Shown here in pieces: positions 14,981 through 23,724 of a DNA stretch of 46,700 nucleotides. A model generated the notes under the pieces. That model saw nothing but the letters and a program-made list of their open reading frames with translations. It searched no databases and had not been told where the DNA came from. This stretch comes from Bacteroidales bacterium (GTDB lineage: Bacteria; Bacteroidota; Bacteroidia; Bacteroidales; Paludibacteraceae). Every line of letters starts with the position of its first letter. Position 1 is the stretch's first letter. The stretch is taken from contig CAAFYY010000092.1 in assembly GCA_900767385.1 (NCBI GenBank), forward strand, positions 1 to 46,700, in the 5' to 3' direction. Both the position numbers and the translations under genes were made by a program.

Positions 14981-17095
14981 ATGGCTAAGCAAGACTTGCA
15001 ATATACCCGCAACTTCGGTATCATGGCCCACATCGATGCTGGTAAAACCACCACATCAGAGCGTATCTTGTTCTACACAGGTAAAACTCACAAGATCGGC
15101 GAGGTACACGAAGGCGCAGCTACCATGGACTGGATGGCTCAGGAGCAAGAGCGTGGTATCACCATCACCTCTGCTGCTACCACAGCTTACTGGACATGGA
15201 ACAACAACAAATATAAGTTCAACTTGATTGACACTCCGGGTCACGTAGACTTCACCGCTGAGGTAGAACGCTCACTCCGCGTATTGGACGGCGCCGTTGC
15301 TACCTACTGCGCAGTAGGTGGTGTAGAGCCACAGTCTGAGACCGTTTGGCGTCAAGCTGACAAATATAACGTTCCACGTATCGGCTACGTCAACAAAATG
15401 GACCGCTCTGGCGCCGACTTCTTCGAAGTAGTTCGCCAAATGAAAGACATCCTCGGCGCTAACCCAGTGCCAGTAGTCATTCCTATCGGTGCAGAAGAAA
15501 ACTTCAAAGGCGTAGTTGACCTCGTGAAGATGAAAGCCATCCTCTGGCACGACGAGACCATGGGTGCTCAATACGACGTAGAAGACATCCCAGCCGACCT
15601 CATCGACGAGGCAGAAGAATGGCGCGGCAAAATGCTCGAGACAGTAGCCGAGTACGATGACGCATTGATGGAGAAATTCTTCGACGATCCTTCAACCATC
15701 ACCGAAGAAGAAGTGCTCCGCGCCCTCCGTGCTGCTACCTGCGCTCTCGCTTGCACACCAATGCTCTGCGGCTCTTCATTCAAAAACAAAGGTGTACAAA
15801 CACTCCTTGACTACGTTTGCGCATTCTTGCCTTCACCACTTGACACTCCTTCAATCGAGGGTACAAACCCAGACTCAGAAGAAGTTGTTGTTCGTCACCC
15901 ATCAGAGGACGAGCCAACAAGTGCTTTGGCATTCAAAATCGCAACCGACCCATACGTAGGCCGTTTGACATTTATCCGTGTGTACTCAGGTCACGTAGAC
16001 GCTGGTTCATACGTATTCAATAGCCGCTCTGGCAAGAAAGAACGTGTATCACGTCTCTTCCAAATGCACTCAAACCACCAAAACCCAGTAGAGGTAATCG
16101 GTGCCGGCGACATCGGCGCTGTAGTTGGTTTGAAAGACGTACGCACCGGCGACACCCTCTGCGCTGAGGATGCACCAATCGTACTCGAGTCAATGGAATT
16201 CCCAGATCCAGTTATCGGTATCGCCGTTGAGCCAAAAACTCAGAGCGACCTCGACAAACTCGGCATCGGTCTCGCTAAATTGGCTGAAGAGGACCCAACC
16301 TTCACCGTTAAAACCGACGAACAAAGCGGTCAAACCGTTATCTCAGGTATGGGTGAGCTCCACTTGGAAATCATCATCGACCGTCTGAAACGTGAGTTCA
16401 AGGTTGAATGTAACCAAGGCCGTCCTCAAGTAAACTACAAAGAGGCAATCACACGCACCGTTGATCACCGCGAAGTTTACAAGAAACAATCTGGTGGTCG
16501 TGGTAAGTTCGCTGACATCATCGTCAAGATCGGACCAAAAGACGAAGACTTCGAAGGCTCACTCCAGTTCATCGATGAAGTTAAAGGCGGTAACGTACCT
16601 AAGGAATTTATCCCTTCAGTACAAAAAGGCTTCACCGCAGCCATGCGCAACGGCGTATTGGCAGGCTTCCCACTCGACAGCTTGAAAGTGACACTCGTCG
16701 ACGGCTCATTCCACCCAGTCGACTCAGACCAATTGTCATTCGAAATCTGCGCACAGATCGCCTTCAAGACAGCTTGCGCAAAAGCTAAACCAGTGCTCCT
16801 CGAGCCAATCATGAAACTCGAGGTCGTAACTCCAGAAGAGAGCATGGGTGACGTAATCGGCGACTTGAACAAACGCCGTGGTCAAGTAGAAGGCATGGAA
16901 TCAAGCCGCAGCGGTGCTCGTATCGTGAAAGCTAAAGTACCATTGGCTGAACTCTTCGGCTACGTAACAGCTCTCCGTACCATCACCTCCGGTCGTGCTA
17001 CCTCATCCATGGAATTCAGCCACTATGCCGAAGTTTCATCAACCATCGCAAAAGCAGTGTTGACCGAAGCTAAGGGACACGTTGAACTCCTCTAA
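14981..17095 (+). CDS. fusA: Translation elongation factor G
   Basis: A 704-residue GTPase that drives ribosomal translocation. G1 is AHIDAGKTT near residues 16-24, followed by the switch-I stretch ERGITITSAAT, G3 DTPGHVDF and G4 NKMD. Domains II to V follow at normal length, ending in the basic-to-acidic tail KGHVELL. The canonical P-loop and full length suggest this is the housekeeping EF-G, not a ribosome-recycling EF-G2. Unlike enterobacteria, no tuf gene follows. It is separated from rpsJ by a 146-bp gap with two hairpins. Confidence 0.98.
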   Translation: MAKQDLQYTRNFGIMAHIDAGKTTTSERILFYTGKTHKIGEVHEGAATMDWMAQEQERGITITSAATTAYWTWNNNKYKFNLIDTPGHVDFTAEVERSLRVLDGAVATYCAVGGVEPQSETVWRQADKYNVPRIGYVNKMDRSGADFFEVVRQMKDILGANPVPVVIPIGAEENFKGVVDLVKMKAILWHDETMGAQYDVEDIPADLIDEAEEWRGKMLETVAEYDDALMEKFFDDPSTITEEEVLRALRAATCALACTPMLCGSSFKNKGVQTLLDYVCAFLPSPLDTPSIEGTNPDSEEVVVRHPSEDEPTSALAFKIATDPYVGRLTFIRVYSGHVDAGSYVFNSRSGKKERVSRLFQMHSNHQNPVEVIGAGDIGAVVGLKDVRTGDTLCAEDAPIVLESMEFPDPVIGIAVEPKTQSDLDKLGIGLAKLAEEDPTFTVKTDEQSGQTVISGMGELHLEIIIDRLKREFKVECNQGRPQVNYKEAITRTVDHREVYKKQSGGRGKFADIIVKIGPKDEDFEGSLQFIDEVKGGNVPKEFIPSVQKGFTAAMRNGVLAGFPLDSLKVTLVDGSFHPVDSDQLSFEICAQIAFKTACAKAKPVLLEPIMKLEVVTPEESMGDVIGDLNKRRGQVEGMESSRSGARIVKAKVPLAELFGYVTALRTITSGRATSSMEFSHYAEVSSTIAKAVLTEAKGHVELL

Positions 17096-17121
17096 TAAAA
17101 GCATACCTGCACAACAGCCCG

Positions 17122-17208
17122 CAGACCTTGCAAAATAGGTCTGTGGACTTTGTGCGTTACAAAAGAAATGTAGGTCCCTACTCAATTAGCATACGACTCT
17201 TAATTGAG
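17122..17208 (+). other. Paired hairpins in the fusA-rpsJ gap
   Basis: CAGACCT (17122-17128) pairs with AGGTCTG (17137-17143), and CTCAATTA (17181-17188) pairs with TAATTGAG (17201-17208). Neither is followed by a T-tract, and no TAnnTTTG box lies here, so they look like leader structures and not a terminator-promoter break. In enterobacteria the S10 leader is the L4 autoregulation site; a similar role is only a guess. Confidence 0.45.
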
Positions 17209-17241
17209 CGGACAAACAGATAATCAATAACTTAAAACAAA

Positions 17242-17547
17242 ATGAGTCAAAAAATTAGAATCAAACTCAAGTCTTACGACTACAACTTGGTTGACAAATC
17301 AGCCGAGAAAATCGTACGCACAGTAAAACCTACTGGCGCCGTAGTAAGCGGTCCAATTCCACTGCCTACTCACAAACGTATCTTCACAGTGAACCGTTCT
17401 ACATTCGTAAACAAAAAATCACGTGAGCAATTCCAATTGTCATCTTACAAACGTTTGATCGACATCTATGGTTCAACAGCTCAAACCGTTGATGCTTTGA
17501 TGAAACTCGAATTGCCAAGCGGTGTAGAAGTAGAAATCAAAGTGTAG
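17242..17547 (+). CDS. rpsJ: Ribosomal protein uS10
   Basis: 101 residues, normal size. S10 is a 30S head protein (NusE in transcription antitermination). It starts MSQKIRIKLKSYDYNLVDKS and carries the conserved VSGPIPLPTHKRIFTVNRS loop. First gene of the S10 part of the cluster, 93 bp before rplC; that gap has a GC-rich hairpin (GCCCTGC/GCACGGGC around 17597-17615). Confidence 0.98.
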   Translation: MSQKIRIKLKSYDYNLVDKSAEKIVRTVKPTGAVVSGPIPLPTHKRIFTVNRSTFVNKKSREQFQLSSYKRLIDIYGSTAQTVDALMKLELPSGVEVEIKV

Positions 17548-17640
17548 TACGCCACAAGCGCTAATAAGATTTTAATTTATCACAATTGAACAAAAGCCCT
17601 GCGTGAGCACGGGCGTAACAAAACTAAACACATATTTGAA

Positions 17641-18258
17641 ATGCCAGGATTAATTGGAAAAAAAATCGGAATGACATCCGTTTTCAGTGCTGAGGGCAAA
17701 AACTTGCCATGCACTGTTATTGAAGTAGGTCCTTGCGTCGTTACACAAATCAAAACCGTAGAAAAAGACGGTTACGAAGCAGTGCAACTCGGCTTCCAAG
17801 AGAAAACCGAAAAGCACACCAACAAAGCCGAGAAAGGCTTGTTCGACAAAGTAGGTGTAACACCAAGAAGACACTTGGTTGAGTTCAAAGGTTTCGCACA
17901 GGAAATGAACCTCGGCGACGTTATCAACGTAGACTTCTTCACAGAGGAAGACTTCGTTGACGTAATCGGCACCTCAAAAGGTCGCGGTTTCCAAGGCGTA
18001 GTTCACCGTCACGGCTTCGGTGGTGTGGGTCAAATCACACACGGCCAGTCTGACCGTCAACGCGCTCCAGGTTCTTTGGGCGGATCTTCTTACCCTTCAA
18101 GGGTATTTAAGGGCATGCGCATGGCAGGCAGAATGGGTAACGACCGCGTTACTGTTCAAAACCTCCAAGTCATCAAAGTCATCCCTGAACATAATTTGTT
18201 ATTGGTGAAAGGATCCGTTCCTGGAGCTAAAGGTTCAATCGTATTAATTGAGAAGTAA
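17641..18258 (+). CDS. rplC: Ribosomal protein uL3
   Basis: 205 residues. L3 binds near the peptidyl-transferase centre of 23S rRNA and is an early 50S assembly protein. Diagnostic features are the start MPGLIGKKIGMTSVF, the extended loop GRGFQGVVHRHGFGGVGQITHGQSDRQRAPGSLG (given here only as a landmark near residues 117-148), and MAGRMGNDRVTVQNL. The stop codon shares its last base with the rplD ATG (TAATG), implying coupled translation. Confidence 0.98.
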   Translation: MPGLIGKKIGMTSVFSAEGKNLPCTVIEVGPCVVTQIKTVEKDGYEAVQLGFQEKTEKHTNKAEKGLFDKVGVTPRRHLVEFKGFAQEMNLGDVINVDFFTEEDFVDVIGTSKGRGFQGVVHRHGFGGVGQITHGQSDRQRAPGSLGGSSYPSRVFKGMRMAGRMGNDRVTVQNLQVIKVIPEHNLLLVKGSVPGAKGSIVLIEK

Positions 18259-18887
18259 TGGAACTGAGCGTATATAACATCAAAGGTGAAGATACCGGCA
18301 GAAAAGTTGCTTTGAACGAAGCTGTATTTGGCATCGAGCCAAACCAGCACGCAATGTATCTCGACGTAAAACAATTCCTTGCTAACCAACGCCAAGGTAC
18401 TCACAAATCAAAACAACGTAGCGAAGTTTCTGGTTCTACTCGCAAACTCGGCCGTCAGAAAGGCGGTGGCGGTGCACGTCGTGGTGACATCAACTCACCA
18501 GTATTGGTAGGCGGCGGTCGCGTATTCGGTCCAGTACCACGCGACTACAGCTTCAAATTGAACCGCAAACTCAAACAACTTGCGCGTAAATCAGCATTCT
18601 CTGCAAAAGCACAAGCCAACGAAATCATGTTGGTCGACACATTCGCAATGACCGCTCCTAAAACCAAGGAAATGGTTAACGCAATGGCTAACTTGAAATT
18701 GGCAGAAAAAAAGTGCTTAATTGTTTTGCCAGAAGCAGATAAAAACGTATATTTGTCTGTCCGTAACATGCCAAAAATGGACGTAGTAACAGTTTCAGAA
18801 TTAAGTACTTACAAAATTCTGAACTGCGCTGTTTTGGTTATGTTGGAAGGAACAGTAGACGCAATTAACAAACACTTTAACGCATAG
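18258..18887 (+). CDS. rplD: Ribosomal protein uL4
   Basis: 209 residues. L4 lines the peptide exit tunnel, and in enterobacteria it represses its own operon. It has the TRKLGRQKGGGGARRGD loop that reaches into the tunnel (near residues 61-77) and a globular domain ending EGTVDAINKHFNA. Coupled to rplC by a 1-bp overlap. Its stop codon is embedded in a perfect Shine-Dalgarno for rplW. Confidence 0.98.
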   Translation: MELSVYNIKGEDTGRKVALNEAVFGIEPNQHAMYLDVKQFLANQRQGTHKSKQRSEVSGSTRKLGRQKGGGGARRGDINSPVLVGGGRVFGPVPRDYSFKLNRKLKQLARKSAFSAKAQANEIMLVDTFAMTAPKTKEMVNAMANLKLAEKKCLIVLPEADKNVYLSVRNMPKMDVVTVSELSTYKILNCAVLVMLEGTVDAINKHFNA

Positions 18888-18892
18888 GAGGT
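18886..18892 (+). promoter_or_regulatory. Canonical Shine-Dalgarno (AGGAGGT) before rplW
   Basis: AGGAGGT overlaps the rplD TAG stop, with AGGAGG ending 7 nt before the rplW ATG. Strong Shine-Dalgarno sites are rare in Bacteroidota, where most starts in this same cluster are preceded only by A-rich sequence. Confidence 0.8.
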
Positions 18893-18898
18893 CATTTT

Positions 18899-19189
18899 AT
18901 GAGTATCATATTGAAACCAATCGTTACTGAGAAGATGACTTCAATGACTGAGAAGTCAGGTCGCGTAGCGTTCCGTGTTGCAGCCAACGCAAACAAAGTT
19001 CAAATCAAGAACGAAGTTGAGAAACTTTACAACGTAACAGTTGTTGCTGTCAACACCATCAACGTTCATGGAAAAAGAAAAAGTCGCTACACCAAAGCAG
19101 GTTTGATTGAAGGCCGTATGCCATCATACAAAAAAGCCATCATCACCCTCAAGGAAGGCGATGCTATCGATTTTTATAGTAATATTTAA
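18899..19189 (+). CDS. rplW: Ribosomal protein uL23
   Basis: 96 residues. L23 sits at the exit-tunnel rim and docks signal-recognition particle and trigger factor. It starts MSIILKPIVTEKMTSMTEKS and has the VNTINVHGKRKSRYTK stretch. It is preceded by a canonical Shine-Dalgarno, unlike nearly all its neighbours. Confidence 0.98.
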   Translation: MSIILKPIVTEKMTSMTEKSGRVAFRVAANANKVQIKNEVEKLYNVTVVAVNTINVHGKRKSRYTKAGLIEGRMPSYKKAIITLKEGDAIDFYSNI

Positions 19190-19203
19190 GCTCTCATAAA
19201 TAA

Positions 19204-20028
19204 ATGGGTGTACGTAAATTTAGTCCCTCAACTCCGGGACAAAGGCACAAGATTATTGGCACATTTGAAGAGATTACCACAAATGTACCAGAGAAATCTC
19301 TCGTGGCTGGTTTTGGAAAAACCGGTGGCCGTAACAACACTGGTAAAATGACCATGCGCTACATTGGTGGCGGTCACAAGAGAAAATTTAGGGTAATAGA
19401 TTTTAAAAGAGCTAAAGCTGGTGTTCCTGCCGTAGTAAAAAGCATCGAGTATGATCCAAACCGTTCAGCTCGCATCGCTTTGCTTTACTATGTAGACGGC
19501 GAGAAAAGCTACATCTTGGCTCCGAACGGCTTGCAGGTAGGCCAAACAGTAGTATCAGGCGCTGATGCTGCTCCAGAAGTTGGTAACGCACTCCCAATGG
19601 AAAACATTCCACTCGGTACCTACGTTCACAACATGGAGCTCCACCCAGGTCAAGGTGCTACCTTGGTTCGTTCTGCTGGTGTTTTCGCTCAAATTACTTC
19701 AAGAGACGGCAAGTACGTCATTGTGAAATTGCCTTCAGGCGAGACTCGCAAGATCCTCGGTACTTGTATGGCTACCGTCGGTGTTGTCGGCAATGCCGAC
19801 CACTCACTTGAGAAATCAGGTAAGGCAGGTAGATCACGTTGGTTGGGCCGCAGACCACGCAACCGTGGTGTTGCAATGAACCCTGTAGATCACCCAATGG
19901 GTGGTGGTGAAGGTCGTGCATCAGGCGGACATCCACGTTCACGTAAAGGCTTGTTGGCTAAGGGTAAGAAGACTCGCACACCAAAGAAGCCATCAAATCA
20001 ATATATCATTGAGAGAAGAAGTAAATAA
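19204..20028 (+). CDS. rplB: Ribosomal protein uL2
   Basis: 274 residues. L2 is the central 50S protein needed for subunit joining and peptidyl-transferase assembly. The C-terminal region has the invariant histidine in RGVAMNPVDHPMGGGEGR, and the end is basic (KKTRTPKKPSNQYIIERRSK). It lies 14 bp after rplW and 19 bp before rpsS. Confidence 0.98.
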   Translation: MGVRKFSPSTPGQRHKIIGTFEEITTNVPEKSLVAGFGKTGGRNNTGKMTMRYIGGGHKRKFRVIDFKRAKAGVPAVVKSIEYDPNRSARIALLYYVDGEKSYILAPNGLQVGQTVVSGADAAPEVGNALPMENIPLGTYVHNMELHPGQGATLVRSAGVFAQITSRDGKYVIVKLPSGETRKILGTCMATVGVVGNADHSLEKSGKAGRSRWLGRRPRNRGVAMNPVDHPMGGGEGRASGGHPRSRKGLLAKGKKTRTPKKPSNQYIIERRSK

Positions 20029-20047
20029 TTAAAGAGTAGAAATTAAT

Positions 20048-20314
20048 ATGAGTCGTTCATTAAAAAAAGGCCCGTACATCAACTTGAAACTGGAAAAGAA
20101 GGTTCTGGCCATGAATGAAAGCGGTAAGAAAGTCGCTATCAAAACTTGGGCTCGTGCTTCTATGATATCTCCAGATTTTGTGGGACATACTATCGCAGTT
20201 CATAACGGCAACAAGTTTATCCCTGTATATATCACAGAAAATATGGTAGGTCATAAACTTGGCGAATTCTCGCCCACTCGCATGTTCCGCGGACACGCCG
20301 GCAACAAAAAGTAA
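20048..20314 (+). CDS. rpsS: Ribosomal protein uS19
   Basis: 88 residues. S19 is in the 30S head and contacts the A-site finger. It starts MSRSLKKGPYINLKLEKKV and has the signature AVHNGNKFIPVYITENMVGHKLGEF. It is followed by rplV after 44 bp. Confidence 0.98.
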   Translation: MSRSLKKGPYINLKLEKKVLAMNESGKKVAIKTWARASMISPDFVGHTIAVHNGNKFIPVYITENMVGHKLGEFSPTRMFRGHAGNKK

Positions 20315-20358
20315 TGTGAGGTGTCTGTTTGTTTAATGTAGAAATTTAAAGAATAAAC

Positions 20359-20790
20359 ATGGGTAAGAGAAAAACAGAGTACGCCAACAATTTGAAAGAG
20401 GCGCGCAAACATGTATATTTTGCAAAAATGAATGATGTACCCACCTCTCCTCGCAAAATGCGTCTCGTAGCAGATATGATTCGCGGCGTTGAGGTCAACA
20501 AGGCATTGGGTATGTTGAGATTTTCAAAGAAGGAAGCTTCAAGAAATATGGAGAAACTCCTCAGAAGCGCTATCGCTAACTGGGAAGTGAAAAACGATAA
20601 GAAAATCGGCGAAGAGACACTCTTCGTGACCAAAGTCTTCGTTGACTGCGGTCGCACACTGAAACGTCTCCGTCCAGCTCCACAAGGCCGCGGCTACCGC
20701 GTTCGCAAACGTTCAAACCACGTTACAATCTTCGTCGACACAAAAGCCGAAGTTGTAAAGCCTGAAGCTAATGTAAAATCAGAAAACTAA
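20359..20790 (+). CDS. rplV: Ribosomal protein uL22
   Basis: 143 residues, longer than the 110 of E. coli L22 because of an N-terminal extension (MGKRKTEYANNLKEARKHVY) and a short acidic/polar tail (KAEVVKPEANVKSEN). The core has VPTSPRKMRLVADMIRG and the tunnel-lining hairpin RPAPQGRGYRVRKRSNHVTI. L22 with L4 forms the exit-tunnel constriction where macrolides bind. Confidence 0.97.
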   Translation: MGKRKTEYANNLKEARKHVYFAKMNDVPTSPRKMRLVADMIRGVEVNKALGMLRFSKKEASRNMEKLLRSAIANWEVKNDKKIGEETLFVTKVFVDCGRTLKRLRPAPQGRGYRVRKRSNHVTIFVDTKAEVVKPEANVKSEN

Positions 20791-20797
20791 TAGCAAG

Positions 20798-21535
20798 ATG
20801 GGACAGAAAATTAATCCAATTAGCAACCGTCTTGGCATCATCCGCGGCTGGGATTCCAACTGGTATGGTGGCAAGAACTATGGTGATACTTTGCTTGAAG
20901 ACAGCAAGATCAGAAAATATCTGAACACTCGTCTTGCTAAAGTTAGTCTTTCAAGAATCATCATTGAGAGAACACTTAAACTCGTTACTATCACAGTTTG
21001 CACTTCACGCCCAGGCCTCATCATCGGCAAAGGCGGTTCAGAAGTCGACAAACTCAAGGAAGAGTTGAAGAAAATCACCGATAAGGAAGTACAAATCAAT
21101 ATCTACGAAATTAAACACCCAGACTTGGACGCTAACATCGTTGGCAACAACGTAGCAAAACAAGTAGAGGGCAAAATCGCCTATCGCAGAGCCGTTAAAA
21201 AAGCAATCGCCGACACAATGAGAAGCGGTGCCGAAGGCATCAAAATCCAATTGAGCGGTCGTTTGAATGGCGCTGAGATAGCCCGTTCTGAGATGTTTAA
21301 AGAAGGACGTACTCCACTTCACACATTCCGCGCTGACATTGACTACTGCGCTACCGAGGCACTCACAAAAGTAGGTCTCATCGGTATCAAAGTATGGATT
21401 TGCAGAGGTGAAGTTTATGGCAAGCGTGACCTCTCTCCTCAATTCATGACAGAACAAGGAAAGGGTCATCAAAAACGCCAAGAACGCAAAGAGCGTTCAG
21501 GCCGTGGTCCTAGAGGTAAAAAAAGAAACAATTAA
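20798..21535 (+). CDS. rpsC: Ribosomal protein uS3
   Basis: 245 residues. S3 forms part of the mRNA entry channel. The KH domain motif is VTICTSRPGLIIGKGG-like (VTVCTSRPGLIIGKGGSE region near residues 66-84), followed by QLSGRLNGAEIARSE. It ends in a lysine/arginine-rich tail. It lies 7 bp after rplV and 17 bp before rplP. Confidence 0.98.
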   Translation: MGQKINPISNRLGIIRGWDSNWYGGKNYGDTLLEDSKIRKYLNTRLAKVSLSRIIIERTLKLVTITVCTSRPGLIIGKGGSEVDKLKEELKKITDKEVQINIYEIKHPDLDANIVGNNVAKQVEGKIAYRRAVKKAIADTMRSGAEGIKIQLSGRLNGAEIARSEMFKEGRTPLHTFRADIDYCATEALTKVGLIGIKVWICRGEVYGKRDLSPQFMTEQGKGHQKRQERKERSGRGPRGKKRNN

Positions 21536-21552
21536 TGTTTGAAATTTAGACT

Positions 21553-21987
21553 ATGCTCCAACCTAAGAAAACCAAATTTAGAAGACAGCAGAAAGGTCGT
21601 GCCAAAGGCGTTGCGCAACGCGGCAACCAACTGGCATTCGGCTCATTTGGCATCAAGTCTCTTCAGACAAAATGGATAACAGGCCGTCAAATTGAAGCAG
21701 CTCGTATCGCTGTAACTCGTTATATGCAACGTCAAGGTCAGATCTGGATCAGAATCTTCCCTGATAAACCAATCACCAAAAAACCTCTCGACGTACGTAT
21801 GGGTAAAGGTAAAGGTAACCCAGAGGGTTTCGTAGCACCAGTTACTCCAGGCCGTATGTTGATCGAAGTTGAAGGTGTATCTTTCGAGATTGCAAAAGAA
21901 GCACTTCGTTTGGCAGCTCAAAAATTGCCTGTTACAACAAAATTCGTTGTAAGACGTGATTACGATCCTAATAACACAATAGCGTAA
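21553..21987 (+). CDS. rplP: Ribosomal protein uL16
   Basis: 144 residues. L16 contacts the A-site tRNA on the 50S subunit. It starts MLQPKKTKFRRQQKGRAKGV and has IRIFPDKPITKKPLDVRMGK and GKGNPEGFVAPVTPGRML, all diagnostic. It lies 5 bp before rpmC. Confidence 0.98.
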   Translation: MLQPKKTKFRRQQKGRAKGVAQRGNQLAFGSFGIKSLQTKWITGRQIEAARIAVTRYMQRQGQIWIRIFPDKPITKKPLDVRMGKGKGNPEGFVAPVTPGRMLIEVEGVSFEIAKEALRLAAQKLPVTTKFVVRRDYDPNNTIA

Positions 21988-21992
21988 GAGAT

Positions 21993-22184
21993 ATGAAAAA
22001 TAATGAGATTAAAGAGTTAACTAACTCAGAGTTGCTCGAACGTTTGGATTCAGAAAGAGCTCAACTTACGCAAATGAAGTTGAATCATGCAATTACACCT
22101 ATAGAAAACTCTTCTCTGATTAAAGAATCACGTCGCACCATCGCACGTATTCTTACAGAAATCCGTCATCGTGAACTCAACTAA
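21993..22184 (+). CDS. rpmC: Ribosomal protein uL29
   Basis: 63 residues, a helical hairpin protein near the exit tunnel. It starts MKNNEIKELTNSELLERLD and carries IKESRRTIARILTEIRHRE, matching the L29 signature at the C-terminal helix. It lies between rplP and rpsQ, the conserved position. Confidence 0.97.
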   Translation: MKNNEIKELTNSELLERLDSERAQLTQMKLNHAITPIENSSLIKESRRTIARILTEIRHRELN

Positions 22185-22195
22185 ACAAAACTACA

Positions 22196-22453
22196 ATGGA
22201 AGCAAGAAATCTTAGAAAAGAAAGAGTAGGTGTAGTTTCAAGCAACAAGATGGACAAAACCATCACCGTTGCTGTGAAATGGAAAGAAAAGCATCCTATG
22301 TACGGCAAATTCGTCAACAAAACTAAGAAATACCACGCTCACGATGAAAAGAATGAGTGCAACATCGGCGATACCGTTCGTATTATGGAAACCCGTCCTT
22401 TGAGCAAATCAAAGAGATGGAGATTAGTAGAAATTATTGAGAGAGCTAAATAA
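22196..22453 (+). CDS. rpsQ: Ribosomal protein uS17
   Basis: 85 residues, OB-fold 30S protein. It has LRKERVGVVSSNKMDKTITV and the signature GDTVRIMETRPLSKSKRWRL. Its stop is 2 bp before the rplN ATG. Confidence 0.98.
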   Translation: MEARNLRKERVGVVSSNKMDKTITVAVKWKEKHPMYGKFVNKTKKYHAHDEKNECNIGDTVRIMETRPLSKSKRWRLVEIIERAK

Positions 22454-22455
22454 TT

Positions 22456-22821
22456 ATGGTACAGCAAGAAACAAGACTCAGAGTAGCAGATAACAGCGGC
22501 GCTAAAGAAGTGCTCTGCATCCGCGTCCTCGGTGGTACTGGCAAACGCTATGCAACTATCGGCGACGTAATCGTAGTAGCTGTAAAAAGCGCTATCCCTT
22601 CTGGCGAAGTAAAGAAAGGTTCAGTTTCAAAAGCTATCATCGTTCGTACAAAGAAAGAAATCCGTCGCCAAGATGGTTCTTACATCCGCTTTGACGATAA
22701 CGCTTGCGTGCTTATCAACAACGCCGGCGAAATGCGTGGTAGCCGTATCTTTGGCCCTGTAGCACGTGAATTGCGCGCCACAAACATGAAGATCATCTCT
22801 TTGGCACCCGAAGTTCTCTAA
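22456..22821 (+). CDS. rplN: Ribosomal protein uL14
   Basis: 121 residues, the usual length. L14 lies at the subunit interface and is the target of ribosome silencing factor RsfS. It starts MVQQETRLRVADNSGAKEVL, and its C-terminus has GSRIFGPVARELR and KIISLAPEVL. Confidence 0.98.
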   Translation: MVQQETRLRVADNSGAKEVLCIRVLGGTGKRYATIGDVIVVAVKSAIPSGEVKKGSVSKAIIVRTKKEIRRQDGSYIRFDDNACVLINNAGEMRGSRIFGPVARELRATNMKIISLAPEVL

Positions 22822-22842
22822 TGTAGTAAATCGTATTTATTT

Positions 22843-23169
22843 ATGAGCAAATTGCACATCAGAAAAGGCGATATCGTCTATGTGAATGCCGGTGATGACA
22901 AAGGTAAGACTGGCAAGGTTCTTCGCGTATTAGTGAAAGAACAACGTGCTATCGTTGAGGGTGTGAACTTGGTTTCAAAAAGCACAAAACCAAGCGCAAA
23001 GAACCCTCAGGGCGGCATCGTAAAACAAGAGGCTCCTATCCACATCTCTAACTTGAACGTGGTAGACCCAAAAGAGCAAAAACCAACTCGCATCGGTCGC
23101 AAAGTAGTTGACGGCAAAAACGTTCGCTACGCTAAGAAATCCGGTGAAGTATTAACAGAGGTAAAATAA
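22843..23169 (+). CDS. rplX: Ribosomal protein uL24
   Basis: 108 residues with a KOW motif near the N-terminus (IRKGDIVYVNAGDDKGKTGKV region). L24 initiates 50S assembly. It has the downstream EGVNLVSKSTKPS and QEAPIHISNLNVVDPK segments. It lies 3 bp before rplE. Confidence 0.97.
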   Translation: MSKLHIRKGDIVYVNAGDDKGKTGKVLRVLVKEQRAIVEGVNLVSKSTKPSAKNPQGGIVKQEAPIHISNLNVVDPKEQKPTRIGRKVVDGKNVRYAKKSGEVLTEVK

Positions 23170-23172
23170 GAC

Positions 23173-23718
23173 ATGAATACTGCAAGTTTAAAACAAGAGT
23201 ATTTGGACAGAATCGTACCTGCCTTGATGAAAGAATTCGGTTACTCAACCGTAATGCAGGTGCCTGTTCTCGAGAAAATCGTCTTGAATCAAGGCTTGGG
23301 TTCAGCTACAGCCGACAAGAAGATCATCGACACAGCCATCAACGAGATGACTGCCATCGCAGGTCAGAAAGCTGTTGCTACTTACTCAAAGAAAGATATC
23401 TCTAACTTCAAATTGCGTAAGAAAATGCCAATTGGTGTTAGAGTAACCCTCCGTCATAAACAAATGTATGAGTTCCTCGAGCGTCTCGTTCGCGTGGCTC
23501 TTCCTCGTATTCGCGACTTCAAAGGTATCGAATCAAAAATGGATGGCCGTGGCAACTATACTTTGGGTATCACAGAGCAAATCATCTTCCCTGAAATCAA
23601 CATTGATAGTATCGACAAATTGTTAGGTATGAACATCACTTTCGTAACCACAGCTAAGACCGACGAAGAAGGCTTCGCTTTGTTGCGCGAGTTTGGCTTA
23701 CCTTTTAAGAAAAACTAA
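23173..23718 (+). CDS. rplE: Ribosomal protein uL5
   Basis: 181 residues. L5 binds 5S rRNA. Diagnostic segments are VPVLEKIVLNQGLG, KKMPIGVRVTLRHKQMYEFL and the C-terminal DEEGFALLREFGLPFKKN. It lies 6 bp before rpsN. Confidence 0.98.
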   Translation: MNTASLKQEYLDRIVPALMKEFGYSTVMQVPVLEKIVLNQGLGSATADKKIIDTAINEMTAIAGQKAVATYSKKDISNFKLRKKMPIGVRVTLRHKQMYEFLERLVRVALPRIRDFKGIESKMDGRGNYTLGITEQIIFPEINIDSIDKLLGMNITFVTTAKTDEEGFALLREFGLPFKKN

Positions 23719-23724
23719 TTCAGA

